The notes under the pieces: model-generated | What the model saw: the letters and a program-made list of their open reading frames with translations, nothing else | What the model was told of the DNA's origin: nothing | Databases searched by the model: none | Assembly (NCBI GenBank): GCA_031276835.1 | Contig: JAISMI010000004.1 | Location: forward strand, 1-9,978 | Length of the DNA: 9,978 nt | Direction of reading: 5' to 3' | Source: Holosporaceae bacterium | Lineage (GTDB): Bacteria; Pseudomonadota; Alphaproteobacteria; UBA3830 | Shown here: piece after piece, positions 1 to 6,755 of the stretch | Position numbering within the stretch: the first letter of the stretch is position 1 | Layout: the number at the start of each line of letters is the position of its first letter | Translations under genes and position numbers: made by a program

Positions 1-1129
1 AGGCCTGATAATCGGCTTGTTCCGACAGTTGGCGGTTATTCCTAAGTTCGTCCAACACCTCTCCGTAAGTCGGTTTAGAGTGCAGCCATCCGGCTTCCAA
101 TTTCATAAGACGCTGATAGGCGCTGTTGAAGAAAACCACTCGGGTATTTTCTCCAAATATCACAATGGCGGTCGACAGATTTTCCAGAACTTCACAGTTG
201 GCCGTTACGACCCTGTCCAAATTGATGGCAAGAGCCTCCTCTGCGGTTACGTCGTCGGCATAGCCGACGAGGTTGTCGTTGGACGCCGGACATTCGTGCA
301 TAGATATCTTTTTTCGCGCTCCGTTAACCACAATGAACTGAGATATCGACTGCGTCCTATTGGTCTTTTTAGCATTTTCCGCCAGCGAATGTCCTTGTCC
401 GAACAAACTCCCCGCTACAAGTGGAATATTTTCCAACACAATCTTTTCGGCGCAGACGTCCAAATAGTTGGCGTAGGTTTTGTTGCAGTAAGTTATTTCA
501 AGATTCCTGTTTCGCCTCCAAACGGGCGTCGGCAACATGTCGAGAATTTCGCGTAGAGAATTTGCTTCCTTCAACGCAAACGATAATTTTTGCTCCATAG
601 AATTAATTAACGAAGACGACGCCGTGACGTTTGAACACCATAGCAACAACGTCTCCATGTTGTTTATGATCATGTGAGAGCCGTTAATCTCTATTTCGCT
701 ACCGTCGCATACGGTTCTCACAATCAGTTTAAAATTGGTTCCCTGCTTCTTTAATCTGTTGAAATTTAGAGATAATTCATCGGCGTCTTCCGGCTCGATC
801 GCCGCTAAAATGTCCACAATATATATGCCGTCGTTCCGTTTAATTTCAAAAAACGTCCTAAATTTTTTAGAGGATCCCACATATTCATTGTCGATATTCC
901 AGGCGATCCATCCGTCCGACGACGACGACAATACCGCCTGATAGTGACATAAAATATCCCGATATTTCGCAAAATCATATCTCGCGTCATAAACGCCGTG
1001 CAGAAGCGCCACAGAGGCCGTTAATAGAACAATGGAGGTTAAAAGATTGGAATTTGAGAATAAAAAAGAAATTACCCCAAAAAGTACAAGAAGTAAGCCG
1101 ATTAAATCAGCTTTGGACCAAGTTTTCAT
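1..1129 (-). CDS. PAS-domain sensor histidine kinase, N-terminal part (DivL/PleC-like), cut by the window edge
   Basis: The minus-strand frame is open from ATG at 1129 to the left edge (376 codons, no stop). Two hydrophobic segments at about residues 9-25 and 30-46 anchor it in the inner membrane. PAS-like regions follow: a weak one at about 60-167, a second at about 195-297 ending in GYADDVTAEE, and a third from about 312 with VLENLSTAIVIF, FFNSAYQRLMKL and LSEQADYQA. The last two match the wording of PAS_7-type domains in alphaproteobacterial sensor kinases of the DivL/PleC sort. The kinase core (phospho-acceptor helix and ATPase domain) would lie beyond the edge, so it cannot be said whether it carries His or, like DivL, Tyr. 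A G-rich stretch just upstream (GGGGGGT) is the only candidate ribosome site. It is divergent from tlc. Kinase identity is inferred from the PAS signature. Confidence 0.82.
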   Translation of the reverse strand, partial: MKTWSKADLIGLLLVLFGVISFLFSNSNLLTSIVLLTASVALLHGVYDARYDFAKYRDILCHYQAVLSSSSDGWIAWNIDNEYVGSSKKFRTFFEIKRNDGIYIVDILAAIEPEDADELSLNFNRLKKQGTNFKLIVRTVCDGSEIEINGSHMIINNMETLLLWCSNVTASSSLINSMEQKLSFALKEANSLREILDMLPTPVWRRNRNLEITYCNKTYANYLDVCAEKIVLENIPLVAGSLFGQGHSLAENAKKTNRTQSISQFIVVNGARKKISMHECPASNDNLVGYADDVTAEEALAINLDRVVTANCEVLENLSTAIVIFGENTRVVFFNSAYQRLMKLEAGWLHSKPTYGEVLDELRNNRQLSEQADYQA

Positions 1130-1156
1130 GCGACCCCCCGTAAGCGCGGTCAATTT

Positions 1157-1185
1157 ATTATCAATGTAATTGCAAGCAAAAACAA
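1157..1185 (-). promoter_or_regulatory. Candidate promoter for the sensor kinase
   Basis: Read on the minus strand: TTGTTT (1185-1180), 17-base spacer, GATAAT (1162-1157). This would start transcription about 20 bases before the ATG at 1129. The match is moderate in an AT-rich gap, so it is a suggestion only. Confidence 0.35.
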
Positions 1186-1353
1186 GTATAAATTATAATA
1201 ATTTTTAATAAAAATATTAATTTTCGAAAATTATCCGTTGTTTCGTATAAAAATTTGCATTCCATTATAGAGTAATAATACCTTTTATCCTTTCTTCGAA
1301 AGAAGCAATCGATCGAATAATAGCGAACGTCCGCCCAATAATATCGATTTAAT

Positions 1354-1382
1354 TTGAGTTGCTCGCATTTTTTATGTATAAT
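1354..1382 (+). promoter_or_regulatory. Promoter of tlc, sigma-70 type
   Basis: TTGAGT (1354-1359), exactly 17 bases, then a perfect TATAAT (1377-1382). Transcription would start near 1389, giving a leader of about 30 bases before the ATG at 1418. This is the best housekeeping promoter match in the window and suggests strong constitutive expression. Confidence 0.65.
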
Positions 1383-1417
1383 GCCCCCCGTTTCACTGAA
1401 TAATTATGGAGAAAGCA

Positions 1418-2878
1418 ATGTCGGATGATAAAAAAATGGAAGTAAAAGAATTCAGCGGATTGAGATCGGTGTTGTGGCCCATCCACACATGGGAACTGAA
1501 AAAATTCCTTCCGATGGCCTTCATGATGATGTGCATATTGCTCAATTACAGTTTAATGAGAGCCACAAAAGACGCTTTGGTAGTTACCAATATGGGAGCG
1601 GAAGCAATACCAACTCTGAAACTATGGTTCGTCTTGCCGGCGGCGGTGCTGTTCATGGTGATTTATTCTAAGCTGTCCAACGTCTTTTCCAAAAACGCCG
1701 TCTTTTATATAATAGTGTCGTCGTTCATGGTATATTTTGCGCTTTTCGCCATGATATTGTATCCGTTTCATAAGGCGTTAAGCATAGATTTTTCCAGCGT
1801 CTCCAACGAATTTGCTCAAAAACTTCTGCTGCCTATAGGCGGTTGGGCTTTTTCATCCTTCTACGTAATGGCGGAACTCTGGGGAAGCGCGATGGTCAGT
1901 CTCATGTTCTGGCGTTTCGCCAACGACGTCACCTCCCTGAAGGAATCCAAAAGATTCTACGCCATGTTCGGATTTATCGCAAACATCGCCCTTATAGTTT
2001 CAGGAGAAACCCTAAAGGTCATAAAAGGAGCAAATTTGATCGCCTGGTTGACCGTTTTATCCTGTTTCGCAATTATCTTCATCTACTATTGGCTAAACGC
2101 CTACGTGCTGACAGATCCGCGCTTTTTCAATCCGGACGACGTCAAAAAACCTAAAAAGAACAAGGAAAAATTAAGCCTCGGCGAAAGTTTCAAATATATA
2201 CTTGGATCCAAGTATCTGGGATTCATCGTGCTCCTGATTATATCCTACGGCATAAGCATAAACTTGGTCGAAGTCATGTGGAAGGGACAGGCGAAATTGC
2301 TATACCCTTCGGAAGCGGCCTTCAGCGGGTTTATGGGCGGGCTACAAACCTGGACCGGCATTGCGTCCATCGTTTTCATGCTGGTCGGCGCTAATATATT
2401 GCGCCGCTGCACTTGGTTTACGGCGGCAATAGCGACTCCTTTTATGATATTCGTAACCGGATTGATTTTTTTCGCCTGCATCGTATTCAAAGATTCTCTG
2501 GCGGTTATAGTCGAATCGTTCGGAGGAATATCTATACTCGGAGTCATAACCTGGATCGGACTGCTGCAGAACGTCCTTAGCAAAGGAACAAAATACTCTC
2601 TCTTCGATCCAACTAAGGAAATGAGCTACATTCCTCTTGACGACGAGCTAAAATCCAAGGGAAAAGCCGCCGTCGACGTCATCGGCGGAAGAGCCGGAAA
2701 ATCCGGAGGCGCGGCAATTCAATTCCTGCTACTGAACGTGATCTTTGTCGGATCGTCTTTGGTCCAGCTGGCGCCAATTATCGCCCTGGTCTTCTGCATC
2801 ATTCTATTGATCTGGTTCTTTGCGGTTTCAGGACTAAATAAAGAGTTCCTGAAGCTCTCTGCCGAACATAATCAATAG
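1418..2878 (+). CDS. tlc: ATP/ADP translocase (nucleotide transporter, Tlc family)
   Basis: A 486-residue inner-membrane antiporter; the family exchanges host ATP for bacterial ADP and is typical of obligate intracellular bacteria (Rickettsia, Chlamydia, several Holosporales). Hydrophobic segments run along the whole protein, consistent with the family's 12 helices. Recognisable blocks are LWPIHTWELKKFLPM (19-33), MRATKDALVV (47-56) with the conserved Lys51, MAELWGS (151-157), LVEVMWKGQAKLLYP (283-297), SLFDPTKEMSYIPLDDELK (394-412) and KGKAAVDVIGGRAGKSGG (414-431). Length is normal for the family. The start at 1418 is preferred because GGAG at 1408-1411 sits six bases upstream; an in-frame ATG at 1406 (490 residues) has no such site. 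It has its own promoter and terminator. Exact substrate (ATP/ADP exchange versus net nucleotide uptake) cannot be told from the sequence alone. Confidence 0.95.
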   Translation: MSDDKKMEVKEFSGLRSVLWPIHTWELKKFLPMAFMMMCILLNYSLMRATKDALVVTNMGAEAIPTLKLWFVLPAAVLFMVIYSKLSNVFSKNAVFYIIVSSFMVYFALFAMILYPFHKALSIDFSSVSNEFAQKLLLPIGGWAFSSFYVMAELWGSAMVSLMFWRFANDVTSLKESKRFYAMFGFIANIALIVSGETLKVIKGANLIAWLTVLSCFAIIFIYYWLNAYVLTDPRFFNPDDVKKPKKNKEKLSLGESFKYILGSKYLGFIVLLIISYGISINLVEVMWKGQAKLLYPSEAAFSGFMGGLQTWTGIASIVFMLVGANILRRCTWFTAAIATPFMIFVTGLIFFACIVFKDSLAVIVESFGGISILGVITWIGLLQNVLSKGTKYSLFDPTKEMSYIPLDDELKSKGKAAVDVIGGRAGKSGGAAIQFLLLNVIFVGSSLVQLAPIIALVFCIILLIWFFAVSGLNKEFLKLSAEHNQ

Positions 2879-2895
2879 AAATAGCGCTTTTCTTC

Positions 2896-2936
2896 TAGCC
2901 TCCGCTTCTTTTTCGCCGGCGGAGGCTATTTTTTTT
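2896..2936 (+). terminator. Rho-independent terminator of tlc
   Basis: Perfect 10-bp stem, TAGCCTCCGC (2896-2905) with GCGGAGGCTA (2919-2928), a 13-base loop, then eight T residues (2929-2936). It begins 18 bases after the tlc stop codon. Confidence 0.92.
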
Positions 2937-2961
2937 ATTAAAATTATTTTTATGAATTTTA

Positions 2962-2998
2962 GTAACCTTTTCTTAACATTCTGGCTGTACTTTAGAAT
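2962..2998 (+). promoter_or_regulatory. Candidate CtrA-type box and -10 before the divK-pleD pair
   Basis: GTAAC (2962-2966) and TTAAC (2973-2977) form GTAA-N7-TTAA, one mismatch from the CtrA consensus TTAA-N7-TTAA. TAGAAT at 2993-2998 can serve as a -10, placing the box over the -35 region as in CtrA-activated promoters. A -35 hexamer of the usual kind is not evident. AT-rich background makes chance occurrence possible. Confidence 0.35.
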
Positions 2999-3023
2999 TT
3001 ATTAATATTTGGGAGGAGGAAGA

Positions 3024-3344
3024 ATGCAGGCTAATTTGTTCAAAAAATCCGCCGTTTTGATTGAAAGAGATTCGTTGCACTGCAAACTTTACGAAGACGT
3101 TCTAACGGCCAATGGCTTCGACGTCTATACCGCAAAATCCGCAATGGACGGATTAATAAAAATTAAAGAAACTAAACAGGATCTGGCGGTAATAAACACA
3201 GAAATAGCGGAAGAGTCTTTTATCGAAAAACTTATTGCAAAAATGCACTCGGAGCGAGCCTCAAATCTTATGCCTATCATTGGTCTATCGTCCTATAGCG
3301 CAGAATTTAAAAAAATATTGCAAAAATTTTGGATGCATTCTTAA
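3024..3344 (+). CDS. divK: Degenerate, frameshifted DivK-like receiver-domain protein
   Basis: A 106-residue single receiver (CheY-like) domain. KLYEDVLTANGFDVYTA (21-37) and the PIIGLSS strand (84-90) align with DivK, and the gene sits directly before a pleD-like gene, the divK-pleD order of Caulobacter. The ATG at 3024 is preceded by a long purine-rich GGGAGGAGGAAG site, which rules out the in-frame TTG at 3009. Key residues are altered: the phospho-acceptor Asp position is Asn58 (DLAVINTE) and the acidic pair reads Glu14-Arg15. The frame stops at 3342, before the conserved Lys-Pro strand, and that strand is encoded in the -1 frame just downstream. Either this is a decayed gene, or a base was lost in an A or T run (in the genome or the assembly). 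If still made, it could at most bind partners without being phosphorylated. The DivK assignment rests on domain plus context. Confidence 0.7.
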   Translation: MQANLFKKSAVLIERDSLHCKLYEDVLTANGFDVYTAKSAMDGLIKIKETKQDLAVINTEIAEESFIEKLIAKMHSERASNLMPIIGLSSYSAEFKKILQKFWMHS

Positions 3345-3418
3345 CAAAACCTCTTTCCATTGATAGATTTATGGAATCGGTGTTTTTGTGTATTGAGAAT
3401 AAAGTAAATGGTTGCTAG
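3311..3418 (+). pseudogene. Out-of-frame C-terminal piece of the DivK-like receiver
   Basis: In the frame whose codons begin at 3311, after a TAA at 3308-3310, the translation includes LDAFLTKPLSIDRFMESVF (from 3329), the usual end of a receiver domain with its conserved Lys-Pro, and stops at TAG 3416-3418. It is displaced by -1 from the upstream 3024 frame, which closes at 3342-3344. One extra base in the A7 run (3309-3315) or in the A5T4 run (3322-3330) would join both into a full-length receiver whose stop overlaps the pleD start. Confidence 0.7.
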
Positions 3419-4691
3419 AGCGCTGGTAATAAATGAAGATAAGCTGAACGTCTCCCCTATTTCATCTAAGTTACAGGACTGCCACTACTCTTTACTGTTC
3501 GCAAAATCCATAGAAGATTCATTGAGAATCGTTGGAACTCAATTGGTGGACGCGGTTTTTCTATCCATTCCAAATGATTTTTCAATGAAATCTTCAAAAT
3601 TCTTTTTAGATTTTTTCGACGTTCTGAGACAATTATGCGGAGTCATTCCCATAATCGGACTCGTTGAATCGGAAAAACAACCGATTCCTGTTCTGAAATT
3701 TGAAGATATTATTCCCATAGATAGCACGAAGGAAAACCTACTGGAACGAGTTGAAATTCTTATTAAGATGAAAAATATGTTCGACGAAAATCTCGTTGGA
3801 AATATGTGTCTGGATAACGGCGATACTCAAAAAATAGTCACAATTTTTCATGATAATCTTGACTTTCTGCACGAGAGTATACTATCCAATACCGAAGTCG
3901 TTATGCTGCGAACTTGGCCCGTAATGGATCACATCAGCGACTCGGATATATTCGTTATAAATATAAATCATACCCAGGCAAACGAGTGTTGCGCCAATCT
4001 GCGTCTGAAAAAAATCAACAAATATAAGCCCATAATACTCACCTTTGATAAATACAGCGGAGATAAAGTAAAACAAGCGGCGGAACAGAAAATCGGATAT
4101 ACGGCTCTTATGGACTTGGAGTCCGATCCGCTAATAATGAAATATCGTCTGAACTCCTTCATAAGATATAAAAAACTATACGAATCATTTTGTAAAAAAC
4201 TGAAAAAAAGTCTATATTTGTCCACCATCGACTCGATAACCGAAGTCTATAATCGCTCGTTTTTCGACGATTATCTCAAAAATAAAGAGCGAATCCTTTC
4301 AAATTCCGCCGTCGTCATGCTGGACGTCGATAAATTCAAACAGATAAATGATAAATTTGGGCATTCCTTCGCCGACTCCATGCTTAGACACGTCTCCGAA
4401 ACCATAAAAAAATATATAAGATCCTACGATATAGTCGCCAGATACGGCGGAGACGAGTTCGTTATACTCATGAACGACGTCAATAAATCAATTGCCGAAG
4501 ATATCGCCCATAGAATTCAACAAAAAATCGGGAATTCCCTATTCCATAACGCCCAATGCACCGTGAGCGTCGGAGTCTGCTGCATGCAATCCGAGGAAAG
4601 CATCTCCATGTATGAAGCAATCTCAATCGCCGACGAATTTATGTATATAGCTAAACAAAGCGGCGGAAATGCCGTCAAAATTTGCGGATAA
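3408..4691 (+). CDS. pleD: PleD-like diguanylate cyclase with two degenerate receiver domains
   Basis: A 427-residue cytoplasmic protein with the PleD layout: receiver 1 (about 1-122), receiver 2 (about 140-262), GGDEF domain (about 268-427). The cyclase makes c-di-GMP from two GTP. Its active site looks intact: metal-binding Asp306 in MLDVDKF, Asn314 in KQINDKFGH and GGDEF at 347-351. The product-inhibition site RSYD (338-341) lies five residues before GGDEF, as in Caulobacter PleD. The receivers are degenerate. The position equal to PleD Asp53 is Ser53 (VFLSIPND), receiver 2 has Asn185 (DIFVININ), and the Lys-Pro of receiver 1 is not seen. Phosphorylation control is therefore probably lost, and the receivers may serve only in dimer packing or partner binding. 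The ATG at 3408 overlaps the end of the out-of-frame DivK piece and has only a weak ribosome site, suggesting translational coupling in an operon. No terminator hairpin is clear downstream. Confidence 0.9.
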   Translation: MVARALVINEDKLNVSPISSKLQDCHYSLLFAKSIEDSLRIVGTQLVDAVFLSIPNDFSMKSSKFFLDFFDVLRQLCGVIPIIGLVESEKQPIPVLKFEDIIPIDSTKENLLERVEILIKMKNMFDENLVGNMCLDNGDTQKIVTIFHDNLDFLHESILSNTEVVMLRTWPVMDHISDSDIFVININHTQANECCANLRLKKINKYKPIILTFDKYSGDKVKQAAEQKIGYTALMDLESDPLIMKYRLNSFIRYKKLYESFCKKLKKSLYLSTIDSITEVYNRSFFDDYLKNKERILSNSAVVMLDVDKFKQINDKFGHSFADSMLRHVSETIKKYIRSYDIVARYGGDEFVILMNDVNKSIAEDIAHRIQQKIGNSLFHNAQCTVSVGVCCMQSEESISMYEAISIADEFMYIAKQSGGNAVKICG

Positions 4692-4840
4692 TTTCGACAG
4701 AAGGAACTATTTTTATCGCATAAACGAATAATTCCCATTGAAACGAATCCATTGAGGCGGAGATGTTTTCCTAAAATAAATTGACCAACGGCAAAAATAT
4801 AAATCCAGCGCCATAACAATTTTTTTATTTTTTTATAAAA

Positions 4841-4873
4841 TTAACATTTTTTTAACGGCGCCGGAGTTAGAAT
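4841..4873 (+). promoter_or_regulatory. Candidate CtrA box and -10 before the secreted-protein gene
   Basis: TTAAC (4841-4845) and TTAAC (4852-4856) form an exact TTAA-N7-TTAA with both halves extended to TTAAC, the CtrA consensus of alphaproteobacteria. TAGAAT (4868-4873) is a plausible -10, and the box covers where the -35 would be. The same TAGAAT hexamer lies after the similar box before the divK-like gene. Surrounding T runs raise the chance of a random match. Confidence 0.42.
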
Positions 4874-4898
4874 CACTCATTAAATTTGGAGGAAAATA

Positions 4899-5558
4899 AT
4901 GAAGAAACTTATAATTGGTACAGTATTGGCTACGATGTTCTCAATCAATGTTGATAATGCAGAAGGTATTACCTTTGGAACGCATAGTAATACGGCGGCG
5001 GCCGCCTATCAGCAAAATATCGGTCCGAAGTATAAAGAATATGCCGTGGCCATGTACGGCGTGTTCTCATCGATCCAGACGCAGTTAAAATTGATGACCA
5101 GCATCAAGAGTCTTTCGCCTGTAAAATCCGCAATAAATTCCGCCTCTAAAAAAGCGGACGCCATTGATACTTTTTTTCATGGATTAGCGGTTGATTTGAA
5201 GATTACTAGCGAAACAAAAAACGGAACAAAAGCTTTGACCGCCATCAGCGGACTTATGACGGATTTGGGAACATTGGCCGGAAATCCAGCCTCGGCTCCG
5301 TTTGCTCTTAGACTAGCGTCCACATTAGAAGGCCTAAGACAACTTCTAGCGGAACTCGCCATACCGCCAGCGGGACAAAGCTACGCCATATCGCAAAATA
5401 TTATCCAGATCTGCAACACAGCCCTCAACGGACTTGCTCAGCTGAGAAATACCGCGAGTCAAAACGCCACGGCGGTCGGAACGACTACGTCGTCCTACGC
5501 CCCCGTCTACAACAACTATGGAACGTCAGCTCCAGTTACAGGTGGCAGAGGATTATAG
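4899..5558 (+). CDS. Small secreted alanine-rich protein of unknown family
   Basis: A 219-residue protein I do not recognise. It opens with MKK, a hydrophobic stretch (about 4-17) and VDNAEG, a credible Sec signal peptide with cleavage near residue 21-22, so it is likely periplasmic, surface-bound or exported. The mature part is rich in Ala, Leu, Ser and Thr, with few aromatic residues and a single Cys (about 171). The middle (about 35-190) looks mostly helical, with heptad-like hydrophobic spacing in places. The last 30 residues are a low-complexity tail rich in Thr, Ser, Tyr, Asn and Gly. The start is firm: GGAGG (4888-4892) lies six bases before the ATG. It stands alone, with its own candidate promoter and a strong terminator, which suggests notable expression. 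A role at the host interface is a guess from location and life style, not from motifs. Confidence 0.8.
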   Translation: MKKLIIGTVLATMFSINVDNAEGITFGTHSNTAAAAYQQNIGPKYKEYAVAMYGVFSSIQTQLKLMTSIKSLSPVKSAINSASKKADAIDTFFHGLAVDLKITSETKNGTKALTAISGLMTDLGTLAGNPASAPFALRLASTLEGLRQLLAELAIPPAGQSYAISQNIIQICNTALNGLAQLRNTASQNATAVGTTTSSYAPVYNNYGTSAPVTGGRGL

Positions 5559-5582
5559 TCTTTTCTCGCTTTTTTTGAAAAT

Positions 5583-5613
5583 AAAAATCGCCGCTCCATG
5601 GGCGGCGATTTTT
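5583..5613 (+). terminator. Perfect 12-bp hairpin, terminator of the secreted-protein gene
   Basis: AAAAATCGCCGC (5583-5594) pairs fully with GCGGCGATTTTT (5602-5613) around a 7-base loop. The A run on one side and T run on the other allow it to work in both directions, so it could also stop leftward transcription from the glycosylase gene. Confidence 0.9.
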
Positions 5614-5872
5614 CATATGAAACGTCCGTTTTTCGGCGAAGATTTTTCGCGAAAGCGTCGGTTTTTTGCGGCGATAATTTTTTATCTAGAATAAACGTTT
5701 TTCGACGACGGATTTTTATGGAAGGGGATTGCCCTATAAAAATAGAAAAAGTTAGCTAAATCCATTTATTTTCAGGCGTCCTAAAGAAATGCTGCAGAGC
5801 GCCTCCAAAACTTCGGTAGCAGCGGAAAAATCAACAAATCCATGGCGTAATTCTATTTTTATTCGGCAGTTC
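5614..5872. other. Non-coding gap between the secreted-protein and glycosylase genes
   Basis: No credible gene. From 5620 to 5740 the plus strand alternates T runs of five or six with short CG-rich words, including a 10-base palindrome TTTCGCGAAA (5645-5654) and a partial echo of the terminator arm, GCGGCGAT at 5668-5675. On the minus strand a stretch of roughly 40 codons without a stop ends at TAA 5754-5752. It lacks a start and ribosome site, and I cannot assign it to a family. Confidence 0.6.
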
Positions 5873-6679
5873 CTATGGAAGCGCCCGCTTTTTTATGGCG
5901 CCGATTCCCCTTTGATAGAAAAACATATACTGCTGCACAATTCCGGCGTATCCTGAAAAGCGACTCGCATCAAAATCGCCGCAATAATAGTCGTCAATAA
6001 TGCGTTTGATCCAGACGTCTATGGGAAAGGCCTCTATTTTATGTAATCCAAAAAGCGCTATGCAATTGGCTACTTTAGCCCCTATGCCCTCAAATCGCTT
6101 TAGGAATTTAATGGCGTCTGAACAATTCATACGTTTCAATTTGTTAAAATCCAGATCATTTCGCGTCGCCGCTCTGGAAATATTCGTCAAATATTTGGCT
6201 CTATACCCCAATCCCAAAGATAAAAAATCATTTTCCGTGTATTTTTCCAAAATATCTGGGGCGGGAAACCTATTCCCATATGGCTCGCACAACCTCCTAA
6301 TGATATTTTTTATCCGCGTAATGTTATTTTGCTGGGATATAATAAACGTCACTATGGTTTCCCACAGATCCTGTCTCAATACCCGAACTCCGTAGCCGTA
6401 GTCGACGGCGGCAATGAGATATGGATCGTTGGTCGCTCTGATCTTTTCTTTTATTTTTCCATAATCCCGAGGCATGTCGAAATAATCAAACCAAACGGCG
6501 TCGTACTCCTCCCGAGAACATTCGAAGACATAATCAAAATCGCCTTCCCGATGAATCCGCAAGGATCTAGCAAAAGCCGTTACCTCCCAAGTCTCGGACG
6601 ACGTCTTTCGCATACGAAAACATTGTCCCGAATTCGCCACTTGATCCATATTGAAATCCAATGAACGCATCCGAATCAC
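5873..6679 (-). CDS. ogg: 8-oxoguanine DNA glycosylase / AP lyase, OGG1 type
   Basis: A 268-residue base-excision repair enzyme that removes 8-oxoguanine opposite cytosine and nicks the abasic site. Family marks in order are SGQCFRM (17-23), WFDYFDMPRDY (63-73), FIISQQNNITRIKNIIRRLC (112-131), LGLGYRAKYL (155-164), the helix-hairpin-helix EGIGAKVANCIALFGL (197-212) and FPIDVWIKRI (218-227), then GYAGIVQQYMFFYQ near the end. Catalytic Lys202 and Asp221 correspond to human OGG1 Lys249 and Asp268. Length fits compact bacterial members. The start is GTG at 6679, with GGAGG nine bases upstream; the ATG four codons in (6670) would be 18 bases away. It appears to be a single-gene unit, transcribed away from the viral head genes. 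Confidence 0.93.
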   Translation of the reverse strand: MIRMRSLDFNMDQVANSGQCFRMRKTSSETWEVTAFARSLRIHREGDFDYVFECSREEYDAVWFDYFDMPRDYGKIKEKIRATNDPYLIAAVDYGYGVRVLRQDLWETIVTFIISQQNNITRIKNIIRRLCEPYGNRFPAPDILEKYTENDFLSLGLGYRAKYLTNISRAATRNDLDFNKLKRMNCSDAIKFLKRFEGIGAKVANCIALFGLHKIEAFPIDVWIKRIIDDYYCGDFDASRFSGYAGIVQQYMFFYQRGIGAIKKRALP

Positions 6680-6727
6680 CGCGATTTTCCTCCAAGAAAT
6701 TTACGACGCGCCTCCGCCAATTGATTT

Positions 6728-6755
6728 ATTTTATCACAGGATGAAAATTGAACAA
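6728..6755 (-). promoter_or_regulatory. Candidate promoter of the glycosylase gene
   Basis: On the minus strand TTGTTC (6755-6750), 16 bases, TAAAAT (6733-6728), with TGA just before the -10 giving an extended -10. The start of transcription would lie about 40 bases before the GTG start, with GGAGG in between. Confidence 0.5.

Noticed and set aside
17..556. Plus-strand open frame of 179 codons
   Set aside because: It lies antisense to the sensor kinase frame on the minus strand, which is open over the whole 1129 bases and shows PAS motifs; the plus frame has no ribosome site and no recognisable domain.
805..990. Short minus-strand open frame
   Set aside because: It is a different frame inside the sensor kinase gene and shows no family features.
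1205..1220. TTAA pair in the gap between the sensor kinase and tlc as a CtrA box
   Set aside because: The two TTAA halves are separated by eight bases, not seven, within a very AT-rich stretch.
3322..3331. Classical X-XXY-YYZ ribosomal slippery heptamer at the receiver frameshift
   Set aside because: The AAATTTT run is not in the required register (zero frame reads AAA TTT TGG), and I see no obvious downstream pseudoknot, so programmed -1 shifting of the standard type is not supported; slippage on A runs remains possible.
5752..5889. Stop-free minus-strand segment downstream of the glycosylase gene
   Set aside because: The translated segment looks faintly protein-like, but it has no start, no ribosome site and no family I can name; too short to call a gene fragment.
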